A stretch of 42,280 bases of DNA from an uncultured Eubacteriales bacterium (GCA_900319835.1 ONPY01000021.1:1-42280), one strand, 5' to 3'. Numbered from the stretch's first letter, positions 8,033-16,344 are shown. Notes: generated by a model not told the origin, from the sequence alone. Translations and numbers: made by a program.

Positions 8033-9649
8033 TTGAAGCAACCGTACAATACCGCACTATACATGAGACTCAGCCGTGATGATGAGAAGTACGGCGACAG
8101 CGTTTCCATAGAAACTCAGCGAACGATCCTCCGACAGTTCGCAAGTGACAATAATCTCCGCGTGGTCGATGAATACGTCGACGACGGATGGAGCGGAACC
8201 AATTTCGAGCGTCCGGATTTCAAGCGTATGATGGACGATGTGGAGGTTGGGAAGATCAACTGCATTGTCACGAAAGACCTTTCCCGTTTTGGCCGCGAGC
8301 ATGTGATGATGGATTATTATCTGGAATTCATGTTCCCGGAAAAACACATCCGCTACATCGCCGTTGCGGAGAACGAAGACACTGAAAAAGGTCTGAGCGA
8401 TTTTGTTCCCTTCAAGAACCTGTTCAATGAGTGGTTTGCCAAAGACACCAGCCGGAAAGTCAAAACTGCGTTAAGAGCCAAGCACGCAGCCGGAGAGCGG
8501 ACAGCTACCTATGCGCCTCTCGGATACAAGAAAGACCCGGACGCGAAAAACAAGATCCTGGTCGATGAAGAAACCAGATGGATCATCGAGAAGATCTTTG
8601 ACTTAGCCTCACACGGTTACGGAGCGGCCAAGATCGCGCGGGTACTGTATGATGAGAAGATCCCGACTCCTGGCTATTGGCACTTCATGCGTCAGGGGAA
8701 GTTTGATTATGTTTTTGCGGATGCCCCGGAGGACAAAGCCTACTCTTGGTCTCTTTCGGTCATCAAGAAAATCCTGAATGATGAAACCTACATCGGCAAC
8801 ACGATCCATTACAAGCAGGGGACCATATCGTACAAGAACAAAAAGGTCATCCGCAATCCGAAGGAAGAGTGGGTGCGTATCGAAAACACACACGAGCCAA
8901 TCATCTCCAAGGACGTGTTTGAACAGGTTCAGGAGCAGATTAGCGTGAGAAGACGGCAGATGAAAGATGCAACGACGCAAATCTTTGCCGGACTCATCAG
9001 ATGTGCGGACTGCGGATGGTCAATGAGTTTTGCACGGAATGCCAACGCAAACAATCCCTTCGCATACTATGTCTGCGGGAAGCATCGGGCATACCGCTAC
9101 AAAGGCGGAGAGTGCACCAGACACTACCTTCGGTATGACGTACTTTACACCTACGTTTTGACGCGAATACAGTATTGGGCTGTCCGCGCGGAAACGGATG
9201 AAGAAAAGCTCTTGGAGGAGCTCCTCAAGTCCGGGGATCGGGAACGTGCCGCTGCAGTCAAGAAGCAGACCGCAGAGCTGAAAAAGGCGGAAAAGCGCAA
9301 AGCCGAGCTGGACAACATGTTCGCCAAGATGTACGAGGATTGGGCTGCGGACCGCATCACGGAAAGCAACTTTAATATGCTCTCCAAGAGGTATCAGAAG
9401 GAGCAGGAAGAACAGGAGCAAAAAATCCAGGACTCTAAGGCCAAGCTGGCTGCAGAACAGCAGACGGTTGAGGACGCCCAGAAGTGGGTCGAGTTGATCA
9501 AGCAGATCGGCGTCCCCAAGGAGCTGACCGCGGAGCTTCTGAACACTCTGATCGAGAAGATCATCGTCCATGAAGCAACGGAAGACGACTTCGGCTTCCG
9601 GCAGCAGGAAATTGAAATCATCTTCCGTTTTGTTGGCAAAATCGACTAA
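8033..9649 (+). CDS. Large serine recombinase (integrase/excisionase of the element)
   Basis: A 538-residue protein. TTG at 8033 is chosen because AAGGAGG ends 8 bases before it. Residues 5-150 form the resolvase catalytic domain: YMRLSRDD with nucleophile Ser14, SIETQ, DDGWSGTNFERP and KDLSRFGR (Arg85, Arg88). Residues about 165-300 are the recombinase DNA-binding domain. A zinc ribbon follows with CADC at 324-327, Cys348 and Cys361, then a long coiled coil (about 390-480). Size and order match Tn4451 TnpX-type recombinases, which cut and rejoin attachment sites through a Ser-DNA bond. It looks complete and sits at the edge of the low-GC island, as expected for an element end. Confidence 0.92.
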   Translation: MKQPYNTALYMRLSRDDEKYGDSVSIETQRTILRQFASDNNLRVVDEYVDDGWSGTNFERPDFKRMMDDVEVGKINCIVTKDLSRFGREHVMMDYYLEFMFPEKHIRYIAVAENEDTEKGLSDFVPFKNLFNEWFAKDTSRKVKTALRAKHAAGERTATYAPLGYKKDPDAKNKILVDEETRWIIEKIFDLASHGYGAAKIARVLYDEKIPTPGYWHFMRQGKFDYVFADAPEDKAYSWSLSVIKKILNDETYIGNTIHYKQGTISYKNKKVIRNPKEEWVRIENTHEPIISKDVFEQVQEQISVRRRQMKDATTQIFAGLIRCADCGWSMSFARNANANNPFAYYVCGKHRAYRYKGGECTRHYLRYDVLYTYVLTRIQYWAVRAETDEEKLLEELLKSGDRERAAAVKKQTAELKKAEKRKAELDNMFAKMYEDWAADRITESNFNMLSKRYQKEQEEQEQKIQDSKAKLAAEQQTVEDAQKWVELIKQIGVPKELTAELLNTLIEKIIVHEATEDDFGFRQQEIEIIFRFVGKID

Positions 9650-9713
9650 GTTGAAAAAGTATCCTTAACTAAAGGAAACGGGGACGGGGAGTCCCCCTTC
9701 ACGTTCAATCTAT

Positions 9714-9751
9714 GCAAAAATGGGAACTTTTTCGAAAGATCCCATTTTTGC
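9714..9751. repeat. Perfect 12-base inverted repeat after the recombinase
   Basis: GCAAAAATGGGA at 9714-9725 pairs with TCCCATTTTTGC at 9740-9751. The second arm is T-rich, so it can act as the recombinase terminator. It lies near the expected right edge of the element, and GC content rises just past it. Confidence 0.7.
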
Positions 9752-9752
9752 G

Positions 9753-9787
9753 TTTCAAGCTGTCGACACTTTGTCGACAGCTTGAAA
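9753..9787. repeat. GTCGAC palindromic repeat between terminators
   Basis: TTTCAAGCTGTCGAC at 9753-9767 and its exact complement GTCGACAGCTTGAAA at 9773-9787 enclose five bases. Similar arms (TTTCAATATGTCGAC and TTTGTCTACAGTCTGAAA) surround the repeat at 36.0-36.17 kb, so this belongs to a family placed between facing terminators. Confidence 0.8.
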
Positions 9788-9817
9788 GCAGCCGCCCAAC
9801 CGGGCGGCTGCTTTTTT
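9788..9817. terminator. Intrinsic terminator between convergent genes
   Basis: GCAGCCGCCC and GGGCGGCTGC around AACC, followed on the plus strand by TTTTTT. It stops transcription from the recombinase side and probably also serves the facing thioesterase gene. Confidence 0.85.
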
Positions 9818-9826
9818 CCCCGGTGT

Positions 9827-10546
9827 TTACGCCAGCCTTGCAAGCAAAATGGTGTCCTCCCCGCGGGCGATGCGCAGATCCAGGCCGTTTTCCGTCTCCC
9901 GGCGGAAAAAGCGCAGCTCCTCCCCCTCAAAGCAGGAGACGCGGAAGCTCACGTCCACGGCCTGCGGACGCAGGGCCTGAATCTCCTTGTTGGAGAAGGC
10001 CCCGAAGAGGGCCCGGAGATAGGCGGCGTTGTTCATGTGGCCGCCCACGTCGATATCCGTGGAGCGCACCCGGTAGACGTCAAAGGGCGCGAGGTCCTCA
10101 AATTTGTCGGGGATGCGGGCAAAGGGCTCCGGGCAGGCGGGGGGCTCGTCAAAGGGCAGTTCCGCCGGAAAGAGCCCTGCCGCGGGGGTGAGGACATGTG
10201 TCGCGGTATTCATCACGGCCCACTCCGTGCGGCCCCGGATCAGCGGCTCGTCCCCCCGCCGAATCTCATAGCTGCGGTTGCAGCGCAGGGCACCGGGCTT
10301 CTCCGGCCAGGTGCGCAGCGTGACGGCCTCGCCCAGGGCGGGCCGGGAGAGAAAGACGATTTTGGTGCGTACCGTCAGCCAGAAGAGGGACTGCTCCGCC
10401 ATGGCCCCCAGGCCCACGCCAAGGCGTTCGGCATGGGCGGCGGCCAGGTCCTGAAACACGTGAAAGGCGCCGGAGTAGCTCAGGAGCCCCTCCACGTCGG
10501 CGATGCTGGGCCCGATGTCCAGTGTCTGCTGCATGATCTGTTCCAT
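9827..10546 (-). CDS. Acyl-ACP thioesterase
   Basis: A 239-residue double-hotdog protein of the FatA/FatB-like family (PF01643), which releases free fatty acids from acyl carrier protein in the cytosol. The first hotdog holds LSYSGAFHVFQDLAAAHAE and TKIVFLSRPALGEAV; the second holds the signature STDIDVGGHMNNAAYLRAL near residue 175, the conserved substrate-site region. Length is normal for bacterial members. AAAGGAG lies 9 bases before the ATG. It follows cardiolipin synthase by 16 bases on the same strand, so the two form a lipid-metabolism operon. Confidence 0.9.
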   Translation of the reverse strand: MEQIMQQTLDIGPSIADVEGLLSYSGAFHVFQDLAAAHAERLGVGLGAMAEQSLFWLTVRTKIVFLSRPALGEAVTLRTWPEKPGALRCNRSYEIRRGDEPLIRGRTEWAVMNTATHVLTPAAGLFPAELPFDEPPACPEPFARIPDKFEDLAPFDVYRVRSTDIDVGGHMNNAAYLRALFGAFSNKEIQALRPQAVDVSFRVSCFEGEELRFFRRETENGLDLRIARGEDTILLARLA

Positions 10547-10562
10547 AAAGCAAAACTCCTTT

Positions 10563-12137
10563 TTACATGAGCGGGGCGATGAACTGCATCAGCGTGCCCA
10601 GCAGCCGGTAGCCCAGCTTCTCACTGCGCACGGTCTCGGGCGTGACCTCGCGGCAGGCGGCCAGGGTCTGCTGAAAATCCCGTTCCAGATCGGCGATGCA
10701 GGGGCAGCGGTAGAGATAGGCCGCGCACTCGAAGTGGTGGTAGAGACTGCGGTAATCCAGATTGATGGTGCCCACCACGCCCTTGGTGTCGTCGCTGACG
10801 AAGACCTTGGCGTGGACAAAGCCCGGGGTGTATTCATAGATTTTGACCCCGGCGTCCAGCAGCACTTTGTAGTGGGACTTGGCCAGGGCCCAGGCGGTCT
10901 TCTTGTCCGGGATGCCGGGGAGGATGAGCTTCACGTCCACGCCCCGCTGGGCGGCGTAGCACAGGGCGGTCTTCAGTTCGCCGTCCAGAATCAGGTAGGG
11001 TGTCATGATGTGGACGTAGTCCGCGGCCCGGTTGAGGATATCCATGTACACCGTCTCCCCCACCTTGTCCCCGTCCAGGGGGCAGTCGCCGTAGGGGATC
11101 ACCCAGCCCGGGGCCTCCGGATGCTCCGGGGCGTCGTAAGCGAGCCACCGGTCAAACTCCGGTTCCCTCTCCTCGATGTTCCACATCTGCAGAAACAGCA
11201 GAGTAAAGCTCTTCACCGCCGGGCCCTTCAGCATCAGGGCCGCGTCCTTCCAGTGGCCGAAGGGGGAGGTGCGGTTGATGTACTCGTCGGCCAGGTTCAC
11301 CCCGCCGGTAAAGGCCACCTTCCCGTCGATGACCAGAATCTTGCGGTGGTCGCGGTAATTATAATGAGAAGAGATGGCGGGGCGGATGGGGGCGAAGGGC
11401 CGGGCCTGGATCCCCCGCTCCCGCAGGAGCTTTGCGTAGCTGTAGGGCAGCTTGTTGACCTCGCACATGCCGTCGTAGAGCACCCGGACCTCCACGCCCT
11501 GCTGTGCCTTTTCCAGCAGGATGCGCAGGATTTCGCCCCACATGTAGCCCTCTTCTATGATAAAATACTCCAGAAAGATAAAGTGCTCCGCCTTCTTCAG
11601 CTCCTCCAGCATGGCGGCAAACTTCTCCTCACCGCCGGGAAAGTAGGTGACGGCGGTCTTGTCCCAGATGGGGAAGCAGCCGCTGCGGCAAAGATAGCGG
11701 TCCAGATCGTCTGTGCCGGAGCCGTCCTTTTCCAGAGCTGCCGGGACGGAGGGATCCTGGGGGATGGCGGTTCGGGTGGCCTCGATCAGCTCGGCGGTGC
11801 GCCGGGAGAGCAGGCGGTGGCCCACATTGGTCTGTGTGAAGTACAGCAGCGCGGCGGCGGGCAGGGGGAAGAGCGCAATGAGAAACATCCAGGTCAGCCG
11901 CGCGGAGGAATCCATGCTGCTGTTGAAAAGATAGATCACCATGGCCGCGGTGAAGAGCCCCTGCAGCAGGGTGATATAGTGCAGATACTGCTTGAGCCAG
12001 ACAAACAGCGCGTCCAGCACCACCAGCTGCAGCGCCATCAGCAGCACGATGATCAGCAGGCGGCTGAACAGCAGGCTCAAAAGCCCCTTGCGTTTGGGCT
12101 TGGCCAGGCGGAAAACGGCGTCGTCGCGGGGTTCCAT
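10563..12137 (-). CDS. cls: Cardiolipin synthase
   Basis: A 524-residue membrane enzyme of the phospholipase D superfamily that condenses two phosphatidylglycerols to cardiolipin and glycerol. The N-terminus has transmembrane segments at about residues 22-45, 55-75 and 83-102. Two HKD motifs are present: HRKILVIDGKVAFTGG in the first half and HAKVFVSDDTKGVVGT in the second. Length is typical. AAAGGAG lies 8 bases before the ATG. It is the first gene of a two-gene operon with the thioesterase and has its own promoter. Confidence 0.93.
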   Translation of the reverse strand: MEPRDDAVFRLAKPKRKGLLSLLFSRLLIIVLLMALQLVVLDALFVWLKQYLHYITLLQGLFTAAMVIYLFNSSMDSSARLTWMFLIALFPLPAAALLYFTQTNVGHRLLSRRTAELIEATRTAIPQDPSVPAALEKDGSGTDDLDRYLCRSGCFPIWDKTAVTYFPGGEEKFAAMLEELKKAEHFIFLEYFIIEEGYMWGEILRILLEKAQQGVEVRVLYDGMCEVNKLPYSYAKLLRERGIQARPFAPIRPAISSHYNYRDHRKILVIDGKVAFTGGVNLADEYINRTSPFGHWKDAALMLKGPAVKSFTLLFLQMWNIEEREPEFDRWLAYDAPEHPEAPGWVIPYGDCPLDGDKVGETVYMDILNRAADYVHIMTPYLILDGELKTALCYAAQRGVDVKLILPGIPDKKTAWALAKSHYKVLLDAGVKIYEYTPGFVHAKVFVSDDTKGVVGTINLDYRSLYHHFECAAYLYRCPCIADLERDFQQTLAACREVTPETVRSEKLGYRLLGTLMQFIAPLM

Positions 12138-12175
12138 CGCGTCAGCTCCTTTAAAAAGAGAGGGTTGTTTTCTTT

Positions 12176-12204
12176 ATTTTATCATGCCCCCGGCGGCGGC
12201 GCAA
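12176..12204 (-). promoter_or_regulatory. Promoter of the cls-thioesterase operon
   Basis: On the minus strand, TTGCGC (12199-12204) and TAAAAT (12176-12181) are separated by 17 bases. Confidence 0.55.
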
Positions 12205-12270
12205 CAGAAAGCCGGTGCCCGTTTTTTCTCACCGCGGTGTTAATTGCCCGCGGCTAACCGCGGAAAGGAC

Positions 12271-12305
12271 TTGCAAATTTTCACAGGATACGATATGATC
12301 ATATC
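12271..12305 (+). promoter_or_regulatory. Promoter and operator-like palindrome of the nrfA-like gene
   Basis: TTGCAA at 12271-12276 and TATGAT at 12294-12299 with a 17-base spacer. GATATGATCATATC at 12292-12305 is a perfect 14-base palindrome that contains the -10 box. A regulator bound there would block RNA polymerase, so this is a good candidate operator for a redox- or nitrite-responsive repressor; the protein is unknown. Confidence 0.7.
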
Positions 12306-12378
12306 TGTAGGAATGCACCATGATGCGCAGGACCCCTTTATCTAAAATCTTGTGCTGAGATGCAGGGAGAAAGAAACC

Positions 12379-13977
12379 ATGAAAGTCGATAAGAAAAAGA
12401 GAGAAAAACGCCTGAACCTCATCGGCATGGCCTGCGGCCTGTTTGTGCTGATCGTGGGTCTGGTGACCGGCATTCTCAAGAGCCTGCCCGCCACCGCCGG
12501 CGTCAAGGACAGCGAAATCCCCGCCTCCGCCCTGACGCTGACCGGCACCGCCCCCGGCCGCAACGGAGACGTGACCGTGGAGATCGTGGCCGACGAGGGC
12601 AAGATCTACCGCATCAAGGTCGTCGACCAGAAGGAGACCGACGGCATCGGCTCCAAGGCGGTCGAGCAGCTGCCCGTGGACATCTTCCAGGCCCAGAGCC
12701 TGAAGGTGGACGCCGCCTCCGGCGCCACGCTGACCTCTGACGCCATCAAGGGCGCCATCGTCAACGCCCTCATGGATGGCGGACTCCAGCCCGGCAACTT
12801 CGGCGGCGCCCTGGTCAAGGTGGAGAAGCTGGCCAAGAAGGTGGAGACCCACTCCGGCGTCACCGTGATGCACGCGGCCGACTGGCAGGAGAAGTACCCC
12901 AACGAGTACAACACCTGGACGATGACCAAGGACAGCAGTGATGCCGAGGATTACCTGGAGATCTACCCCATGCTCCGCACCCTGTATGAGGGCTACGGCT
13001 TCGCCAAGGACTACAAGGCGGCCCGCGGCCACTACTACGACGTGCAGGACATCGAGGCCACCGGCAGACCCCACCCCATGGCCAACTGCTGGACCTGCAA
13101 GACCCCGGATTTCACCAACATGGTCAACGAGATGGGCATTGAGGCCTACCAGCTCGACTGGACCGAGGTGCAAAAGCAGATCACCGAGGGCATCAGCTGC
13201 TATACCTGCCACGCCAACACCCCCGGCGAGATCACCGTGACCCACACCTACTGGATCGACGCGGTGGGCGACGACTTTGAGAACATCGATGCGGCCAACC
13301 TCGCCTGCGGCCAGTGCCACAACGAGTACTACTTTGCGCCCGACACCAAGGCCACCACCATCGCGCACCACGATCTGGCCAGCATGGCCCCGGATCAGAT
13401 GCTCGCCTACTTCAACGACGGCGCCAACTTCTCCACCGGCGAGCCCTTCGCCGACTGGACCAACCCCCGCACCGGCGTCAAGCAGATCAAGGTGCAGCAC
13501 CCCGAATTTGAGACCTTCTTGGGCGAGGGCAGCCAGCACCGCGGCCAGTACACCTGCGCCGACTGCCATATGCCCGACGCCGTGGCCGAGGACGGCACCG
13601 CCTTCCGCAGCCACAACCTCATGAGCCCGCTGGATATGCCGGAGCTGATCGAGAACGAGTGCGCCAAGTGCCACGCTGACCTGGTCAGCGAGGTCAAGGC
13701 CACCCAGGCCAAGGTGGAGGCCCGTACCTACTCCGTGGGCTATGAGCTGGAGTTCCTCACCGAGCAGCTGGCCGCTGCGGTGGAGAGCGGCAAGTACACC
13801 GACGCCGAGCTCGACCCCATCCGCTCCATGGCCCGCGACGCCCAGTTCTATTGGGACTTTGTCTTCGTGGAGAACGCTGAGGGCGCCCACAACCCGACGC
13901 TGACCTATCAGTGCCTGGACCAGGCCGAGGCCATCTGCAACGAGGCCATCAACGCCTTCCGCGCCATCAAGAAGTAA
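12379..13977 (+). CDS. nrfA: FMN-binding domain fused to pentaheme cytochrome c nitrite reductase (NrfA-like)
   Basis: A 532-residue exported protein starting after GGGAGAAAGAAACC. Residues 12-35 are a signal-anchor helix. Residues about 52-132 form an FMN-binding (PF04205-like) domain with the flavinylation motif DAASGAT at 111-117, where Thr117 would carry covalent FMN. The rest is NrfA: the catalytic heme site CWTCK (237-241) with lysine in place of histidine, then CYTCH (274), CGQCH (310), CADCH (393) and CAKCH (428), five hemes in all. GQCHNEYYF and KVQHPEFE (His374) match the NrfA active-site surroundings. NrfA reduces nitrite to ammonium with six electrons. No NrfH partner is present; the flavin domain may supply electrons instead. 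ResB and CcsA for heme attachment follow. Confidence 0.9.
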   Translation: MKVDKKKREKRLNLIGMACGLFVLIVGLVTGILKSLPATAGVKDSEIPASALTLTGTAPGRNGDVTVEIVADEGKIYRIKVVDQKETDGIGSKAVEQLPVDIFQAQSLKVDAASGATLTSDAIKGAIVNALMDGGLQPGNFGGALVKVEKLAKKVETHSGVTVMHAADWQEKYPNEYNTWTMTKDSSDAEDYLEIYPMLRTLYEGYGFAKDYKAARGHYYDVQDIEATGRPHPMANCWTCKTPDFTNMVNEMGIEAYQLDWTEVQKQITEGISCYTCHANTPGEITVTHTYWIDAVGDDFENIDAANLACGQCHNEYYFAPDTKATTIAHHDLASMAPDQMLAYFNDGANFSTGEPFADWTNPRTGVKQIKVQHPEFETFLGEGSQHRGQYTCADCHMPDAVAEDGTAFRSHNLMSPLDMPELIENECAKCHADLVSEVKATQAKVEARTYSVGYELEFLTEQLAAAVESGKYTDAELDPIRSMARDAQFYWDFVFVENAEGAHNPTLTYQCLDQAEAICNEAINAFRAIKK

Positions 13978-14004
13978 ACCCGGCAACAAAGAGATGGACA
14001 AGGT

Positions 14005-14037
14005 AAGCTGCCCGCCCGGTTGGGCGGGCAGCTTTTT
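14005..14037 (+). terminator. Terminator of the nrfA-like gene
   Basis: AAGCTGCCCGCCC and GGGCGGGCAGCTT around a GGTT loop, then TTTTT. It separates nrfA from resB, so resB-ccsA may depend on read-through or on an unrecognised promoter. Confidence 0.85.
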
Positions 14038-14246
14038 AGTGTGGAGTGTGGAGTTATGGTGTCCGCGAAGCGGGCAATTATAACCGATCCCCCAGTCAGC
14101 TCCGCTGACAGCTCCCTTTCCCAAAGGGGGCCATGAGGACGCCTCCCTTTGGGAAAGGGAGGTGCCGAGCAGAGCGAGGCGGAGGGATCGAATCCCAATC
14201 GTGCCGGAGGCACACCTTAACGCCACCCTCCACCCTCCAAACTGCC
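14038..14246. repeat. MITE-like palindromic repeat, copy 1 (inverted orientation)
   Basis: The outer arms are GTGTGGAGTGTGGAG on the left and ACGCCACCCTCCACCCTCC on the right. The core runs from GATCCCCCAGTCAGC, through facing CTCCCTTTCCCAAAGG and CCCTTTGGGAAAGGGAGG blocks, to GAGGCGGAGGGATC. The same modules occur in the reverse order at 33.57-33.77 kb and 41.94-42.17 kb. It has no gene and lies between nrfA and resB. Confidence 0.85.
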
Positions 14247-14267
14247 CACATTTCAGGGGTGATGCCT

Positions 14268-15521
14268 ATGAAAAAAGTCTTCAACTACATCCGCTCGATG
14301 CGCTTCGGCATTCTGCTGCTGGCACTCATTGCCGTCTGCTCCGTGGCGGGCACCGTGATCCCCCAGGGCCGGGAGATCGCATTCTACGCCCAGACCTACC
14401 GCTCCTTCCACGGGGTCCTTCTGGTGCTGCAGCTGCACAACATCTTTGAGAGCTGGTACTTTGTGGCGCTGCTGGCCCTGCTGTGTCTGAACCTGAGCCT
14501 CTGCTCCATCCTGCGCATCCGCACGGTGGTGCGCGGCGCAAAAACCGAGACGGAGCGGGCCGCCAAAATGCCCGACACCATGGCCCTCACCCCGGAAGGT
14601 GTCGCCCTGGCGCGGGAGCACCTGGAGGCCATGCGCTGCAGACAGGAGGCGGTGGGGGACGCGGTGATCTACCGCAAGCACTCCCTGGGGCGCTACGGCA
14701 CCTTCATCACCCATCTGTCCATCCTGCTGACGGTGGTGTTCGGAGCGCTTGCCCTCTATACCCCCACGGTGGAGGACCGCAACTGCCTGCCCGGCCAGTC
14801 GATCTTCATGCCGGACGGCACCGAGATCCATGTCCAGGACTTCCGCATCAACGACGAGACCGGCCGGCTCGACTACATGAGCCATGTGCAGGTCACCCTG
14901 CCGAGCGGAAAGCGCAGCGAGATGGCGGAGCTGAAGGTCAACCACCCCTTCTCCTTCGGCCCCTGGAAGCTGTTCCAGCAGAGCTTCGGTACGGTGGGCG
15001 CGCTCACGGTCACGAATCTCGCCACCGGCGGCACGGATGACTTCACGCTCGACGCCATGAGCTACCTCACCATCGACGATCGCAACGGCATTGTCTTTGA
15101 GCAGCTCTACCCCGATTACGTCCGCGCCCCCAGCGGGGAGGTCACCCTCTTCACCGTCACCGAGGGCGCCTACCAAAACCCCATCTACGCCTTCCAGGTG
15201 CTCGCGGACGGGGAGTATACCCCCTCGCTCGCAGTGCCCGGGGACTCGCTGGAGGTGCTGGGCTACCGCTTCACCTTCAACAAACCCGTGGAGTACCCCG
15301 GCCTGCGCATCAAGCACGTCTCCACCTGGGTAAACTCCCTGCTGGTGGCCGCCTTCACACTGATGATTTTCGGCCTGTATGTCACGTTCTTCTATGAGCC
15401 CGTGCTGGTCAAGGTGGACGGGGACGGGCTTGCCGTGGGCGGCCCGAAGCCAGAGCGCATGCGCCTGGAGCTGGAGGACCTGCTGGCCGACCGGATCCGG
15501 GAGAATAAAAAGGAGGAATAA
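14268..15521 (+). CDS. resB: ResB-family cytochrome c biogenesis protein
   Basis: A 417-residue membrane protein with start 7 bases after AGGGGTG. The first helix follows NYIRSMRFGILLL and ends in the characteristic SVAGTVIPQ; two further helices come before residue 165, a large extracytoplasmic domain spans about 165-370, and a final helix lies near 375. ResB partners with CcsA in system II heme delivery, keeping apocytochrome cysteines reduced and helping to present them. Its stop is 3 bases before the ccsA start, so they are cotranslated. The nearest target is the NrfA-like protein upstream. Confidence 0.9.
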   Translation: MKKVFNYIRSMRFGILLLALIAVCSVAGTVIPQGREIAFYAQTYRSFHGVLLVLQLHNIFESWYFVALLALLCLNLSLCSILRIRTVVRGAKTETERAAKMPDTMALTPEGVALAREHLEAMRCRQEAVGDAVIYRKHSLGRYGTFITHLSILLTVVFGALALYTPTVEDRNCLPGQSIFMPDGTEIHVQDFRINDETGRLDYMSHVQVTLPSGKRSEMAELKVNHPFSFGPWKLFQQSFGTVGALTVTNLATGGTDDFTLDAMSYLTIDDRNGIVFEQLYPDYVRAPSGEVTLFTVTEGAYQNPIYAFQVLADGEYTPSLAVPGDSLEVLGYRFTFNKPVEYPGLRIKHVSTWVNSLLVAAFTLMIFGLYVTFFYEPVLVKVDGDGLAVGGPKPERMRLELEDLLADRIRENKKEE

Positions 15522-15524
15522 ACC

Positions 15525-16313
15525 GTGAAAGCCCTGTTTTTCGTCTCACTCGCCCTCTACGCTGTTGCGGTAATTTTGCAGTTTACCGGCACGGCCTTCA
15601 AAAGGGACAAGCTGCTGCGCCTGGCGTGGTGGGTGTTCCTCGGCGCTTTCGCGGCGCATTCGATTTTCATTGTGGTGCGCGGCGTCGCGGCCCGGCGCAT
15701 CCCCCTTTCCAACCAGTTTGAGTTTGCCAACGCCTTTGCCTGGGGTGTGGCCCTCATGCTCATCGTGGTGCGCGGCCGGATGAAGGCCGACTGGCTGACT
15801 GTGGCGGCCATGCCCGCAGCCCTGCTGGTGATGACCTACGCGGCGCTGCAGCCCATGGAGATCCACGACCTGATGCCCGCCCTGCGCAGCGCATGGTTCG
15901 GCGTACACATCGGCTCGGCGGTGCTGAGCTATTCCGCCTTTGTCATCGCGGGCGTCAGCGGTCTGCGCTACCTGCTGGCGGTGAAAAAGGGGAACGCCAC
16001 GACCCACGCCCTGGATCAGATGGACTATCTGAGCTACCGTATGATCGCCTTCGGCTTTCTGTTTCTCACGGTGGTGATCCTCTCCGGCGCCATCTGGGCC
16101 GAGCAGGCCTGGTCCAGCTTCTGGAGCTGGGACCCCAAGGAGGTCTGGGCCCTGATCACCTGGATCATCTACGCGGTGTATCTGCACCTGCGCCTGCGCG
16201 GCCGCCGTAAGGGCACCGCCATGGCCTGGTATGTGGTGATCGCGGTGCCGGTGGTGTTCTTCACCTTCGCCGGGGTCAACACCTTCATGCACGGCATGCA
16301 CACCTACGGATAA
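15525..16313 (+). CDS. ccsA: CcsA/ResC cytochrome c synthase subunit
   Basis: A 262-residue polytopic membrane protein with about eight helices. It carries the tryptophan-rich WWD heme-handling motif (EQAWSSFWSWDPKEVWALITW) near residue 195. Flanking histidines are in FGVHIGSAVLSY before the motif and in FMHGMHTYG at the C-terminus, matching the heme-ligand positions of the family. With ResB it exports heme and links it to CXXCH motifs. The only c-type cytochrome visible here also has a CXXCK site, which in some bacteria needs a dedicated synthase, so this pair may be adapted to it. GGAGGAATAAACC precedes the GTG start at 15525. Confidence 0.92.
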   Translation: MKALFFVSLALYAVAVILQFTGTAFKRDKLLRLAWWVFLGAFAAHSIFIVVRGVAARRIPLSNQFEFANAFAWGVALMLIVVRGRMKADWLTVAAMPAALLVMTYAALQPMEIHDLMPALRSAWFGVHIGSAVLSYSAFVIAGVSGLRYLLAVKKGNATTHALDQMDYLSYRMIAFGFLFLTVVILSGAIWAEQAWSSFWSWDPKEVWALITWIIYAVYLHLRLRGRRKGTAMAWYVVIAVPVVFFTFAGVNTFMHGMHTYG

Positions 16314-16318
16314 CGTGT

Positions 16319-16344
16319 GCAAAGAGGCGGCCCGCCTCTTTGTG
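16319..16344. terminator. Hairpin after ccsA
   Basis: GCAAAGAGGCGG pairs with CCGCCTCTTTGTGC almost without a loop, just after the ccsA stop. There is no T-run, so it may be a weak or factor-dependent terminator. Confidence 0.5.

Noticed and set aside
10503..12257. Plus-strand frame of 584 codons over cardiolipin synthase
   Set aside because: Antisense to a clear HKD enzyme; composition is Gly/His/Gln-rich low complexity typical of a GC-rich shadow frame.
12229..14226. Minus-strand frame of 665 codons over nrfA
   Set aside because: Antisense to five heme motifs; rich in Gly, Val and His with no domain.
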